From NCBI GenBank assembly GCA_015499995.1, contig JADNRV010000317.1, forward strand, positions 1-55,434: a stretch of DNA of 55,434 nucleotides, given 5' to 3'. A program made the position numbers and the translations under genes. The notes beneath the pieces are model-generated. The model had not been told where the DNA came from, made no database searches, and worked only from the letters and a program-made list of their open reading frames with translations. This DNA comes from Flammula alnicola. Lineage: Eukaryota > Basidiomycota > Agaricomycetes > Agaricales > Strophariaceae. Shown one piece after another: positions 21,991-32,079 of this stretch. The stretch's first letter is position 1. The number at the start of each line of letters is the position of its first letter.

Positions 21991-22707
21991 CTACCGATCC
22001 ATAAAAATGCCGGGCAAATCCTTCATCTCCAGTAAATGCACGCCCGCCTCCTCCAGCTCCGCCTCGATCTCCGCCTCGATCGTGCTCGCCGGTGTAATCC
22101 CGCCGCCATGCAACACCTCAATCCTATCATACGTCGCATGCGCCCCCCTAATCAACAACACCTCGTTCCCCCTCCCCAGCGCGGCACTGCATGTCGCCCT
22201 AATACTATAGTCCGTCTGGAACCCCGCAACCACGATCTCCGCCGTCGGCGCTATCACCTTGTGCAACTCCGTCCCCGCGAAGGCGTTGTTCTTTCTCTTG
22301 TCGAGGGTGATTTCGCCCGGCAGCGGGGGGAAGATGAGCGCCCACCCGGGGGCGAGGGGCTCGTCGGGCTCGCCGGCGTCGCCGCTGTTACGCACGTGCA
22401 CTATGAGCGGCGGTGGGTGCGCGGCGCGCGCATGGGCGAGGATTTGGGCGAGGTGGGCGCGCACAGTGGCGGAGGCGGGGACGCCGATGGGGGGTGCGGC
22501 GAGCATGGCAACTTGGATGTCGAGCAGGAGAAGGACGCGTTGGGCGTCGGGTGCGTGTGGGTGGACAGGCTCGGCTTGGAAAGAACTTGAAGGTTGTGGT
22601 TGGTGGTTGGTAGGAGTAATATCGGTGGAAGAGAGGTGCGTCGATGTACCGTTCACAGCAGGTTTGGATGTGGTGGTGGTGGTGCCGCTGCTATCATTGG
22701 GTGCCAT
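21991..22707 (-). CDS. Isochorismatase-like hydrolase, copy 2 (intact)
   Basis: Single-exon protein of 238 residues in the isochorismatase/cysteine-hydrolase superfamily. A Ser/Thr-rich leader of about 50 residues precedes the fold. VLLLLDIQ carries the catalytic Asp (residue 63) and DKRKNNAF the lysine (137 or 139). The third catalytic position, normally Cys in a TDYCV-like motif, is Ser168 in GFQTDYSIR, with a Cys five residues later. True isochorismatases such as EntB and PhzD also lack the nucleophilic Cys, whereas nicotinamidases and other amidohydrolases need it. The substrate is unknown; vinyl-ether chemistry or a non-enzymatic role are both possible. The frame stays open upstream to 23172, but the extension is not kept in copy 1, so the start at 22707 was preferred. 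There is no signal peptide at this start. Partner gene NLR2 follows on the same strand. Confidence 0.82.
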   Translation of the reverse strand: MAPNDSSGTTTTTSKPAVNGTSTHLSSTDITPTNHQPQPSSSFQAEPVHPHAPDAQRVLLLLDIQVAMLAAPPIGVPASATVRAHLAQILAHARAAHPPPLIVHVRNSGDAGEPDEPLAPGWALIFPPLPGEITLDKRKNNAFAGTELHKVIAPTAEIVVAGFQTDYSIRATCSAALGRGNEVLLIRGAHATYDRIEVLHGGGITPASTIEAEIEAELEEAGVHLLEMKDLPGIFMDR

Positions 22708-23470
22708 AGTCAGTGTGAAAAGTCTAGTGTCGTCGAGTGCTGGGGGTGAGGGTTCCTGCAGAGCAAATGAGAGATAGCAGAAGGCAGTCCTCGTGCTCTT
22801 TATCGTGCTTATCTCGGATAGAAAACTGCGGTTTACGTACAAATGACTAGCGTGTGCAGGATCCGATATTCCGATACCTTGAATTGCAGTGGGAGTGGAT
22901 GAAAGAGAGCGCGTTGGAGGCGTTGGATAAGAGTTGGAGGAGAGGTAGACTAAAATTGAGTAGGCTGGCTGAAAGTTGAGGCAAGACTCAGATTTGTGAT
23001 CGACGGACTGTCGCCTCACGCAAGGCTTGTAGTCCTCACGACGGACGAGAAACAGGCCCGAAGTACGATCGCGAAGATGATTCAAACGACGAGAAAAGGG
23101 GGGATGGACAATGTCTTGAAGGCCCTGGGATGTAACGCACGACCTCCGCGTTACAAATGTACACCGACTCAATCACACAATCAGGCAAAGCAAATTTTTA
23201 AAACATGGTTTGGTGTCGTCATACCTTTGGGAAGCCTGCAAAGCAGTTGTTGTGAGTCCACTTCGTAACCTCCTTCCGCCCGAGTAATCTTCAAGCTTCA
23301 AGGGCTGTGAGCAACGAAGGGGATGCCGTAGGATGGGGCTTTCGCTCTCCAATAGTGGGATCTGTGTTTGGTGGCAGGCAAGAGCGAGGCTAAGATATGA
23401 AGGAAGGCGAACAGACTGAGGGCAAGTACTTAAGTAGATATTAAAACATCTAGAATCATAGAACTTTACG
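22708..23470 (-). repeat. Upstream part of the tandem duplication, copy 2
   Basis: Counterpart of 14712..15460; it contains the hydrolase promoter and 5' flank. Homology ends in the AAGTACTTAAGTAGATA tract near 23430-23440 (AAGTACCTAAGTAGATA in copy 1). Confidence 0.65.
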
Positions 23471-24034
23471 GAAACGGGCTCCCTTATACACTTCGCTCGA
23501 AATTCCTCCTCGTGTACCTCCCCATCCCCATCCCCACACTGACTTTGGCGATTTTCAGCAGCCAACTCTCATGAGGGTGCCGTGAACGGAACACGAATGA
23601 CGTCATTCATTTTCTCGGGTCTTTTTGCGTGAATGCGAAGGACAATTCCGCGGATTTGTCTACTTATGTCACTGTGGGTTACCTGAAATTCGTCGAAAGT
23701 TCGTCAGGCAATCAGATATACGTATGTGAGCCAGCGACGGGCGCCTATGTACATAGCCACGTTTTTCCCAGCCATCTAGATTAGATAAGGATCAGATAAT
23801 CGTTCGTTGATTGCTCCCGGACCCTTTTGTTTTCAACTTGCTACATCAATGCATCACGCCTCGTCAACATCTTAATTTCATGTTCTTCAAGTTGCTGCAT
23901 CTCTTGAAGGGTTTTCTTCGGATACAGCCGAGGTTTCTAAATGACATTCGCGTGCTTGAGTGGCTTTGAGCAGGCTTGGATTCCGGGACCACCATAACCA
24001 CCATGAAGTTCGAATTGTGGGTTCGCTGGGAGTC
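23471..24034. other. No gene recognised
   Basis: A 564-bp spacer. Only short open frames are present and none resembles a known protein. It includes an 18-bp sequence (CTACTTATGTCACTGTGG, 23660..23677) that recurs inverted at 33342..33359. Confidence 0.4.
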
Positions 24035-24620
24035 GACGGTCGTCGAGCGATCGGATTTTCTGGGCGTCATTAACCACTATCATGACATCTTCAGGTAAGC
24101 CCGCATTGAAAAACCCACCACGTATGCGTCGCGACTTGCCTACTATTTTCGCGTCGCCTCCTGTAGACCATCATAGACCTTTCACTTCTACGTGGGCTTT
24201 CTCAGAGTCCGTTCATCACCCTCTTTCCTTCTGCGATTGGATGCATACCAACGTCGTGCGATGATTGTCCAGGCGGTCCTGCCAATCTCTCTTTCCTTGA
24301 ATTCCAACATCTCTCGTACTTTGTCTACACTACTAGCACGTTCAACGAGCTACCCTCCTTACCGTGTTCTTGAGACCCCCATCCTTCCCCCAACTGGACC
24401 TTCCCCACTTCCGCTCTGCGAATACGTAACCTCGTCGGGAAATTTCCCTGCCACCAGCCACGCCTTTGCCGGTATACTTGTAGACAGGCGGCAGATGGAG
24501 ACCTTCAACGTTTTATACCCTTCGCTCGAGTGCTCAAACGCCTCTGCAGCTCAGGAGCATGCAACCTGCCAACGAATTGCCCTCCCTAGGCGCGTCTCTT
24601 CTCCCTCCTTCAATAAATGT
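24035..24620 (+). repeat. Duplicated block B, right copy
   Basis: Inverted partner of 7420..7901. Together with block A and the two HET genes it shows that the left and right flanks of the locus are mirror-image relatives. This copy has insertions relative to the left one, and its open frame (24192..24626) is not preserved there. Confidence 0.7.
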
Positions 24621-25200
24621 GGCTGACTACAAATCTTAGGTATGCATATTGCGACCCGCTATGACATTCTGATAGCAACCTTGTTAGTTGATCCGAGTGC
24701 ACTAAGTATAATGGGGAAGATGGTCCACGGACTTCTACTTTGCACCACAAGACTACGCCAAACAGCCTTCCAATTCTCGCTTTTCGCCTGACAGAGCATC
24801 CGCGAGCGAAATACGTGGAAATGGATTAGATCCTTCAAATGCACGCTGTCACTTTTATGATGCTTGGGCCCCAGGGCGTATAAACTCCTCCGAGATAGGT
24901 GTCTGCTGGAGTCTGGAGCTGGTCGAACTTGAGTACCAGAAGACTGATTGACTGACCAATATCTCCTAGAACGCTCCGTAATTTGCAAGAACATGGCCAT
25001 GGACTGGGGTAGCACTTCCTACGTAACATCTTGCATCGGTGCGACAAAGCACCTGTTTACAAAATAGGACGTTTTCTTTGTTCCTCATGAGTGCGGCTTC
25101 GATGCATGACATCTATCCAGCAGGAAGTTCTCTACTTCCGATAAATTTCACCGAGGTTGGGCCTTTGGCAGTTACGCCCACAAAATTAATGAAGTTCTTC
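24621..25200. other. No gene recognised
   Basis: A minus-strand open frame (24659..25015) reads as possible protein but has no recognised family, splice partners or start context. It is treated as intergenic. Confidence 0.3.
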
Positions 25201-25208
25201 ATATATAA
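25201..25208 (+). promoter_or_regulatory. TATA box of the DUF5648 gene
   Basis: ATATATAA lies 57 bp before the start codon at 25265, followed by a pyrimidine-rich leader (TTTTCTTCACTCCTCTCCC), a usual core-promoter layout for a strongly expressed fungal secreted protein. Confidence 0.6.
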
Positions 25209-25264
25209 GCGCCAAAGATTCAACACATTTTCTTCACTCCTCTCCCAAATCACCCTCCAGCACA

Positions 25265-25924
25265 ATGAAGGGCTTCGTCTTCACACTTCTTGCAGGTCTC
25301 CTCCTAAGCCACATCTCAGCTTTTTGCAGCACCGATAACACAGCCAGTAATTTAACTGACCAGGTATGCATTTTGAAGCTTTCTAGAAAGCTTTAAACAT
25401 GCTCACTCCTTCTTATCCAGCGCCGGGCTGCTAACGCATGTGCAGATCCAACCCTCGCTGATGTGTTCGTAGAAGCCTTCAGCCCCTCTCAGACAGCACA
25501 CGTCATTCGGGTTCGATGGGTTTTCGTCACCATCGACACAACAGGTGATGACTGGCAGATCCAGGGCGAAGTATTTCGTGCTTGGCAGACTGCCCAGGAC
25601 TTCACAGTACCCATTTACCAACTCTTCAACCCTACCATACAGGATTTTATTTTCCTGACCTCGACGAATGGCAATCCCCCCACTGCTAGCGGGTACGAGG
25701 CGGGCGTAATCACCGGATATGTGTATGCTACGCAAGTCTGTGGGAGTGTGCCGCTTTTAGTTGCCTTCCAGGCATCGGCCGGTGATCACTGGTACACCAC
25801 AAGTGCGAGTGAGCACAGCTCGTTGCTCGCAAATGGGTGGACCGATGCGGGAGTTGCTGCTTTCGTCTTACCATTGACCGACTCCAGTGAGTCTATTTTA
25901 TCAGCAGCATCGAGTCCATGCTAA
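25265..25924 (+). CDS. Small secreted DUF5648-like protein
   Basis: Predicted 200-residue protein from exons 25265..25363 and 25421..25924 (intron GTATGC...ATCCAG, phase 0). Residues 1-19 form a signal peptide with a Leu-rich core. The mature part starts near CSTDN and carries the CADPTLADVF entry and the repeated 'YxLFNPTxxDxxF... G...GYVY' and 'GDHWYTTS...GW...AGVAAFV' units characteristic of DUF5648, a beta-structured repeat of unknown function often attached to secreted enzymes. Here it stands alone. Cysteines at both ends suggest disulfides. Some positions are degenerate (DFIFLTS where the family has DHFYTT). A TATA box lies just upstream. It is isolated inside the duplicated locus, with no second copy in the window. 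Confidence 0.72.
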
Positions 25925-26927
25925 AGCCGATTCCCTCTAGATTGTACCTGTAGTTCTTCAAGTTGATCGTGCCGGGCGTTCGGCGGTGCCCCTTCTTCCG
26001 GCCCGGTAAACTGTTTGATAAAGTTGTGATGAAGTAAAAATCGTTGTCATACATTTGAAGAAAATTAGAGCTTGCGTCGTGCTCGGATGTGCTTGAGCGG
26101 TAGAATTAACGTCGAGGTTTTGAGATGGAAGTTTTCTTGTCTAGCCTCTTGCCCAGTGCTAAATCGTAAATTTGAGACTCCGCCACGCTACCGTCAGCTA
26201 CCGCACCTTCTAGGCAACCTCTCTTGTCCCATACATATCCCAGCCAACTTCACGTTAACGCTACTCCAACTGGAGGTTCGGGATCCATCAACTCCTCTTA
26301 ACTCCGCCCTTTTGAATACTTCGCATCCCTCAATGCCTCCAACACCTGAGCAACACCTTGCTTGGCCTTCACGGCACTTGCCTAAGTTGCCTCTCCATGT
26401 CCCACCAGGGCAACGACAGCGGCTTCATGTGCCACTGCCGAATACGGCATCATAGCCACCCTTGTGTTGTGACAACTTCACCCCCTCCTTCCTCTGTTCC
26501 ATGGCCAGGACTTGACGGTGCTCCTCGCAGACGGTGCGCGGACGACAGGTCCACCGTTAGGGGCACGGAGCAAAGAACCGCCTCTGATATACCTTCCCCG
26601 GTGAAAACACATACGTGACTCCGCGTCCAGAATAACAGACAGCAATGCCCTCTATGCGTGGACTCATTCCGCACGCATACGATCCCCCCATGGATGAGAA
26701 CGAACCTCTGGGCGAACCCCAATTCCAATGCGCTTCTCAGCCAGAATTCATACCATTCGCTATCATGGTTGTGCTCAATGTAGGGGCTCATCCTGTTATA
26801 CTTCGCCTTGTTCCTGTTTTGTGTTTTATCCCTTGTTGACGTTTTCGGCGAGGAACAATGCAATCGAGGGAAATATTAGGGTTGATTAGATTGGTGGCCT
26901 TCTTTGCTTTCTTTTTTCTTTTTTTGG
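25925..26927. other. About 1 kb with no recognisable gene
   Basis: Short open frames on both strands only. None has splice structure or a recognisable domain. Confidence 0.4.
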
Positions 26928-27217
26928 CGCGCACCCACCATCATCTCGTCGTCCCCACTCGCAGTGTATGTGTACAACAGTGGCGACACCGGCGAGCCCG
27001 ACGAGCTCCTCGCCCCGGAGTGGGTGCTCATCTTCCCCCCCCCCCCTCTGCCCCTCTACCTGTGGAAATCACCGTCGACAAACGCAAGAACAACGCATGT
27101 GCGGATACGAATTTGCATATCATTATCCCGCCGATGGCGAATATCGTGATTGCGGGGTTCCAGATGGGTTATAGTATACAGGCGACATGTAGCGCGGCGC
27201 TGGGGAGGGTGTGTTAG
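26928..27217 (+). pseudogene. Isochorismatase-like hydrolase, copy 3 (truncated)
   Basis: Homologous to the central part of the intact copy: GDTGEPDELL-type start, VDKRKNNACAD, then GFQMGYSIQATC followed by SAALGR and a premature stop at 27215..27217. A run of 12 C (27035..27046) breaks the frame between the two halves, and both ends of the gene are missing. The Cys-to-Ser position is again Ser. It has the opposite orientation to copies 1 and 2, in keeping with the mirror arrangement of the right flank. Confidence 0.78.
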
Positions 27218-27617
27218 ACTGCGGGGGAATCAGGGAAGAGATGCTGAAAAATGATGGACAGGGAACGAGCACTGGCCGATCGACTTTCGACGAGATATGA
27301 ATGCATATACAAGTATATGCTGTTCTTGAGACGCAGGAAGTGTTTTTTCTCTAGCAGTGCCGTTGATCGGATGATTGGATCTCGTGTATCCAGCGCCTTC
27401 AGTACGAGCACTCTTGCTGGATCGATATTTTGGTGTACTCACTCCTCTCACTCCTCACCGATTGAATATAGACTGGCAATACTTAGACGGCACTCTACAC
27501 CTACCCTCGAATTCCACACACGTTCCCCTAGACTGCCAATAATCTTTTGCGTGGTTTTGAATCCGTCATATGCCTGCGCCGAGGAAGTCGATACAGGTCG
27601 ACTTTGCAACGTTGAAC
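27218..27617. other. No gene recognised
   Basis: Short spacer between two decayed fragments. No feature supported. Confidence 0.4.
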
Positions 27618-27880
27618 TCACACCTTGCCCCTCAATGGGATTCTGGGGTCACGACGCCGCCTCCACGCGTTCCTCAGCACCCGCACTCCGAGAGCGGTCA
27701 GAACGTGCTCCATCGGATTCCACTGGGGACTCAGATACGATGCTGAGAGCCTTAGGGGGTCTCTCCTCGGTGTCGTGCAACCCAACCCTATGTCAGAAAA
27801 TTGCGCTCCAGCTATAATTACATGGGTATGGACTGGAATTGTGGGATCGGCTAAATACACGCTCTGTCACTTTGCGATGC
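27618..27880 (-). pseudogene. Degenerate Tc1/mariner-type transposase fragment
   Basis: On the minus strand a stretch reads ALS-x-x-x-YLSPQWNPMEHVLTALGVRV, close to the catalytic 'WPxxSPDxNPIEHVWDxL' region of Tc1/mariner transposases. About 120 bp before it another frame gives a PVHRKVTERVF tract, reminiscent of the 'ARPHxAxxTxxFL' motif. Stops and frame changes separate them, and no terminal repeats were found. It is an old relic; the assignment rests on these two motifs only. Confidence 0.4.
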
Positions 27881-27984
27881 ACGGGCGTCTATCGATGGTC
27901 AGGAGTCCCACGTACCGACGACCACGAGGTACACCATCCCACATTGCGCAGCTAGCTCGCGGCTCGCCGTGCGAGGACCTAAAT

Positions 27985-28100
27985 TTGTCTTATCACTCAC
28001 CACCTGTACATCTGAATGGGTTGACATCCGGATTGAGATCCTTTGGCTCAAGTGCTCGTTCGATCGATCTATTTTCATTCGGGCGCTTATCATTGTGAAG
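27985..28100 (+). repeat. Duplicated HET upstream block, copy A'
   Basis: Plus-strand partner of 6860..6950: GTTGACATCCGGATTGAG here, GTTGATATCCAAATTGAAG there. It is located about 300 bp before the HET2 start. Confidence 0.6.
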
Positions 28101-28378
28101 TTCATATCAATCATTCCACGGCGTATAAACACACCAGAGCTCGGTGCCGGCTGGCGCTGGTCATTTGGTCATTTTGACAGGGGTCGAAGGCTTCCTTATA
28201 GGCATTATATCCCAGGTATGTGAATCGTTTGAATTAGATTAGACTGAACCTAATTCATCTGGCAGTGCATGTCTAATGTGTGAACATAACAGCTGCCAAG
28301 GTCACGAATCATTCAGCAAACTGCCTTTGCGTCTTTAAAATCGATTTCCAGGCCGTTCGTTCTTGCTCATTCGCTACT

Positions 28379-30307
28379 ATGTCTTCTTCCTGTGAGCACA
28401 CAGCTTTCATATCCAACTGAAGGCCATGACTTATAGTATATATGCCAACCATAGATCGTATGCGTGCTGGCTTTGAGGAACGCATTTCACGAGATGCGGG
28501 ACAATACTACGATGAGGAAGAAGGTGTGTGCATATCTGGCCTCTGCACTCCTATACTTGGCTGACCGTAGACCTTTGCATTCCTTCCAATCTGCAAGAGT
28601 TTTTTGATAGTGACGACGACGATGGCTCCGAGTCGGATGCAGGGCATTTGGAACACGATCCGCTGCATGATGGTATGACTACCTCTTTTCTGGCTAGTAA
28701 AAATCATCTAACGGCAGAGAACCTTCGTCCAGAGCTGAATCATGCAGTGCGAGAGCACGTCTTCAATAAAATGCCGATTCGCTTGCTGTTGCTGCCTGAG
28801 ATTAAATTGATCGAGAGAGGCGCTGTAGTGGAACATGTCATGCGCTCTATCACAGGGAAGATCGATCAGCAGCATTTTGACAGCTTAATCGCGGCGGAGT
28901 TGGCGGTCAACCAACTCCCACGCAGATTGGAAAATGAATCGGAGGCAAAGAAGGACGTCATCAGCGATATATTACAGGAACACGCAGGTTACGCTATCCT
29001 ATCTCATACGTGGCTTCAGAGGAAGCCAGAGGTCGTATACAGAGACATGATAACTCCACGAAAATGGCAGTCGATTCGAGCTAGGCGAGGCGCGGGGTAT
29101 AGAAAGCTGGCAAAGTTTTGTGAAGTCGCGGCCGGGGATCACGGCGTGTCCTTTGCTTGGATGGACACCATTTGCATCAACAAGGACAGTACCTCCGAAC
29201 TCGACGAGTCAATCTGTTCCATGTATCGTTGGTACCGCGATTCCTACGTTTGCATAACCTATCTTGCCGACACTGCTTCTCTCGACGATATGCCAGAGGA
29301 CCGGTGGTTCACGCGCGGATGGACTCTCCAGGAACTCTTAGCTCCAGACCGAATGAAGTTCTACTGCGGGGATTGGACAGACTTGACGACTTACGACAAC
29401 GACAAATCCAAAGATAACAAAGTGCTGAAAATAATCGAACAAGTGACAGGCGTCACCAGTCTACAGGGATTTCGACTGACATTTGGATATAGCGACGTGG
29501 AAAGTATTTCGACGCGGATGTCGTGGGCGGCGAGCCGAGTCACGACAAGGGCAGAGGATCGCGCATACTCTCTAATGGGAATATTCAACGTCAGCTTTTC
29601 AATTGCATATGGCGAGGGTGGAGAAAGGGCCTTCTTTCAGCTTATAGATGCCATTCTGTCCTCCGTCCAAACCAATTTCGATGTTCTCAATTGGGAAGGG
29701 AGGCCCATCCCTAGCGACATACATCCCTCGCGCGTTATTCCATCGGGTCCGGAGTGCTATCTGAAGCGTTCTACGGATTACAGGCTGAGGCTGCTTATGC
29801 CTGCCCCTACCGAGCCAATGACCCTCACTCATCTCGGACTTAAGATGGAGTTATTGGTCATCCGCGCAGAGTTAATCACTCACCCAAAGGTCAGAACCAT
29901 ATTGAAAGGGAATGTCAAATTTCAACTCCTTCTATCATGATCGCGATCAGCTTTCGCTGAGTCCGCACGCAGTGAGCCTGTTGAAGTGGAATTGACAGGA
30001 GCGTGCATAAGTGGCTATCACAAGCTTCCTGACATGCTCTACATATTCGGGATCTGGGGCTTCACACACGATAGAGGTTCCTTCCAAACCTTTGCCCAGC
30101 ATACATATTCGCCTTCCCAAGTGCCCATAAAGCAGAACTTTGGACGATCTATATTCAGCGGATCTAAAACACGCTATCCCTCTTAGTAGTACAAATGGGG
30201 TGTTCACGATTTCGCAGGATGTCATCCTCCGTGGACGTGATGATTCCATCGCGCCAGAGAATTTGGCAGACTTGGGCATGAAATACCTCTCGAGTGTTTA
30301 CCTGTAG
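28379..30307 (+). pseudogene. HET-domain gene HET2, HET1 paralogue with disrupted 3' part
   Basis: Four exons are supported by comparison with HET1: 28379..28391, 28455..28523, 28571..28672, then 28733 onward. The prefix AVREHVFNKMPIRLLLLPE and the whole HET domain (YAILSHTWL, WMDTICINK, WFTRGWTLQELLAP) are intact and in frame. After FQLLLS an in-frame TGA (29938..29940) ends translation. The following sequence still matches HET1 in the same frame (VEVEL, FGIWGFTHDRG), then shifts frame near 30090-30100 (CPAYIFAF) and again near 30165-30170, and the old stop is at 30305..30307. The product would keep the HET domain but lose about 120 C-terminal residues. Either a dying gene or a shortened functional form is possible. 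Confidence 0.82.
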
Positions 30308-32079
30308 AGGGCTTTCTCAAGGACATTTAGCTTCACGTCGAATATTTGAAATGTACAACAAGCACCCTGACCAGCGTAAATATCTATTCCATCCATGTTC
30401 ATGTGTAATAAATACTTCAATGCGTTCCTGTACTATAGTAGGAGGATTCCGCTTTGGGAGGACTCGAACGTAATTCGCGCAGCCGGCGCCGGCCTGTAGT
30501 ACTTAGGATGTAGAAATATACAAACATCGTAACCGTGCGTTCAAAGTATGAATGCTCAAATCTACAGTAATCCAGCAAAGCCAAGAGTTACGGAGAATGC
30601 CTACTGTTATTTAACTAACTTGCGGTTTGAGGCAAATCGACCCGCCAGTCGAGAGTTACCAAGTTCCAGCTCCTACAGGAGCTTACGATAATGACGAACA
30701 GGATATGCGTTTATCATGTAGACACACTGGTGGATCGTCGACATTTTCGTTCTGTTAACAGTAAATGGATTTCGCGAGCGTCAAAATAATCTAGCATCTC
30801 GGAAAGCAAGACATTATATACCTCTGGATTTTTAAGGCTCGGATTCTAGAGAAGGGAGAGAGGAGAGAGGAAAGAGGGCATCTTTCCTCGAGATGTGCGC
30901 CGGGCAGGCACGGCAACAACGTGGCATGAGCAACCTAGGCGGCGGGAATGTTACTTTGCGACGTAAGCACCTGCAGGGCCTCGTATCTTTCAGTACTCCA
31001 GGGTTTTCAAATCTTCCTCGTTGTCATCGATAATATATCGATAAACAACGACCCCAATTAAATCCTTCGTGGAGAGAGAAGGGCACCTCCGAGTCGCAGA
31101 CGGGTAGTGGCACTTCGATTCACATTAGGAAAGGGTTCACTTAATTGAACAGACTTTAGAGAGCTGCGGAGTCACAAAAGCCTCAAGTCGTCGAGACACG
31201 CATTGTATAGGTGTGGACGGCGAATATTAAATAAATCAAATTAAATTAAATCGAAAAGGGAAGGAAGGAAAACATATATCTCATTCTAAACTTCACGGAC
31301 CCTCTTATAACTTGGCTTATGCATGCCCTAGATGTGGATGTGTGAGAATATCTGACAAAAATATGAGTATTTTTTTCGGGCGCGTAAAGGGTTGCATACT
31401 AGTAAGCGCCCAAAATAGTCCTGAGCATATTTCGGCGATTGTTGCGTCCGTGCTACGTGCGAGGCTCTACGAATACAACTGAGTAATTTTCATAGTAGTG
31501 CTAACACGATTTCAAAGTTTCCTGTTGCAGAGTCGACTGGAAGGTCAGGAGGAATTAATTTAAGCGTGAAAAAAGGGACAATCCAAGTCAGCAACACATT
31601 AAATTTAGCCATTGGTTACATGTTCGCATTTTTAATGTATTTTTAAAAAAATTATCTGATCATGTAACCTCCTGAAACTTGAAATTTCTCGATTTCTCGT
31701 CCAGATGCGAGACAAATCAACATAGGCTACTTACTACTAAGTAGTATTGATTTCTGTATCTAATATGGTAGACATCCTGACAACGTGGTAGAGAAATTTA
31801 TGATGAATGCCTAGGAGCCCTCGATTATATATTTTTCGAACACAGTTATGTCGTGGGTACTCCACACATATAGAATTTCAGAAAGTGAGCCGTCGTCGAC
31901 GCATCAGCGTCAGAGCGGAGGTAGGATGACATGCGGAAGTCGTGAATCACGTGAAAGGGCCAGTTACCGAAACCGGGGGGCGGAGTTTTATTTCGACCCA
32001 CTTTCCCCGACGTCCACCGTTCACCTGAATCCACAGCCAAACGCACATCTATTCCTTTCTTTAATAGTCGTCTAGCAAT
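30308..32079. other. 1.8-kb gene-free stretch
   Basis: No open frame of note and no splice-like structure. It includes a purine-rich GGAGAGAGGA tract near 30850-30880 and A/T-rich sequence near 31215-31260 and 31610-31650. It separates the accessory cluster from the conserved genes. Confidence 0.5.

Noticed and set aside
22708..23172. 155-residue N-terminal extension of the intact hydrolase
   Set aside because: The frame is open in copy 2 only; indels destroy it in copy 1 although flanking DNA is conserved, so it is probably 5' flank.
24192..24626. 144-codon open frame as a gene
   Set aside because: The homologous sequence at 7420-7901 does not keep the frame, and no family was recognised.
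26072..26863. Overlapping open frames in both directions as genes
   Set aside because: Low-complexity Pro/His-rich translations without splice signals, homologues in the window or domain motifs.
30455..30510. tRNA-like T-loop (TTCGAGTCC on the minus strand)
   Set aside because: The bases before TTCGAGT do not pair with CCTCC and no acceptor or anticodon stem could be drawn.
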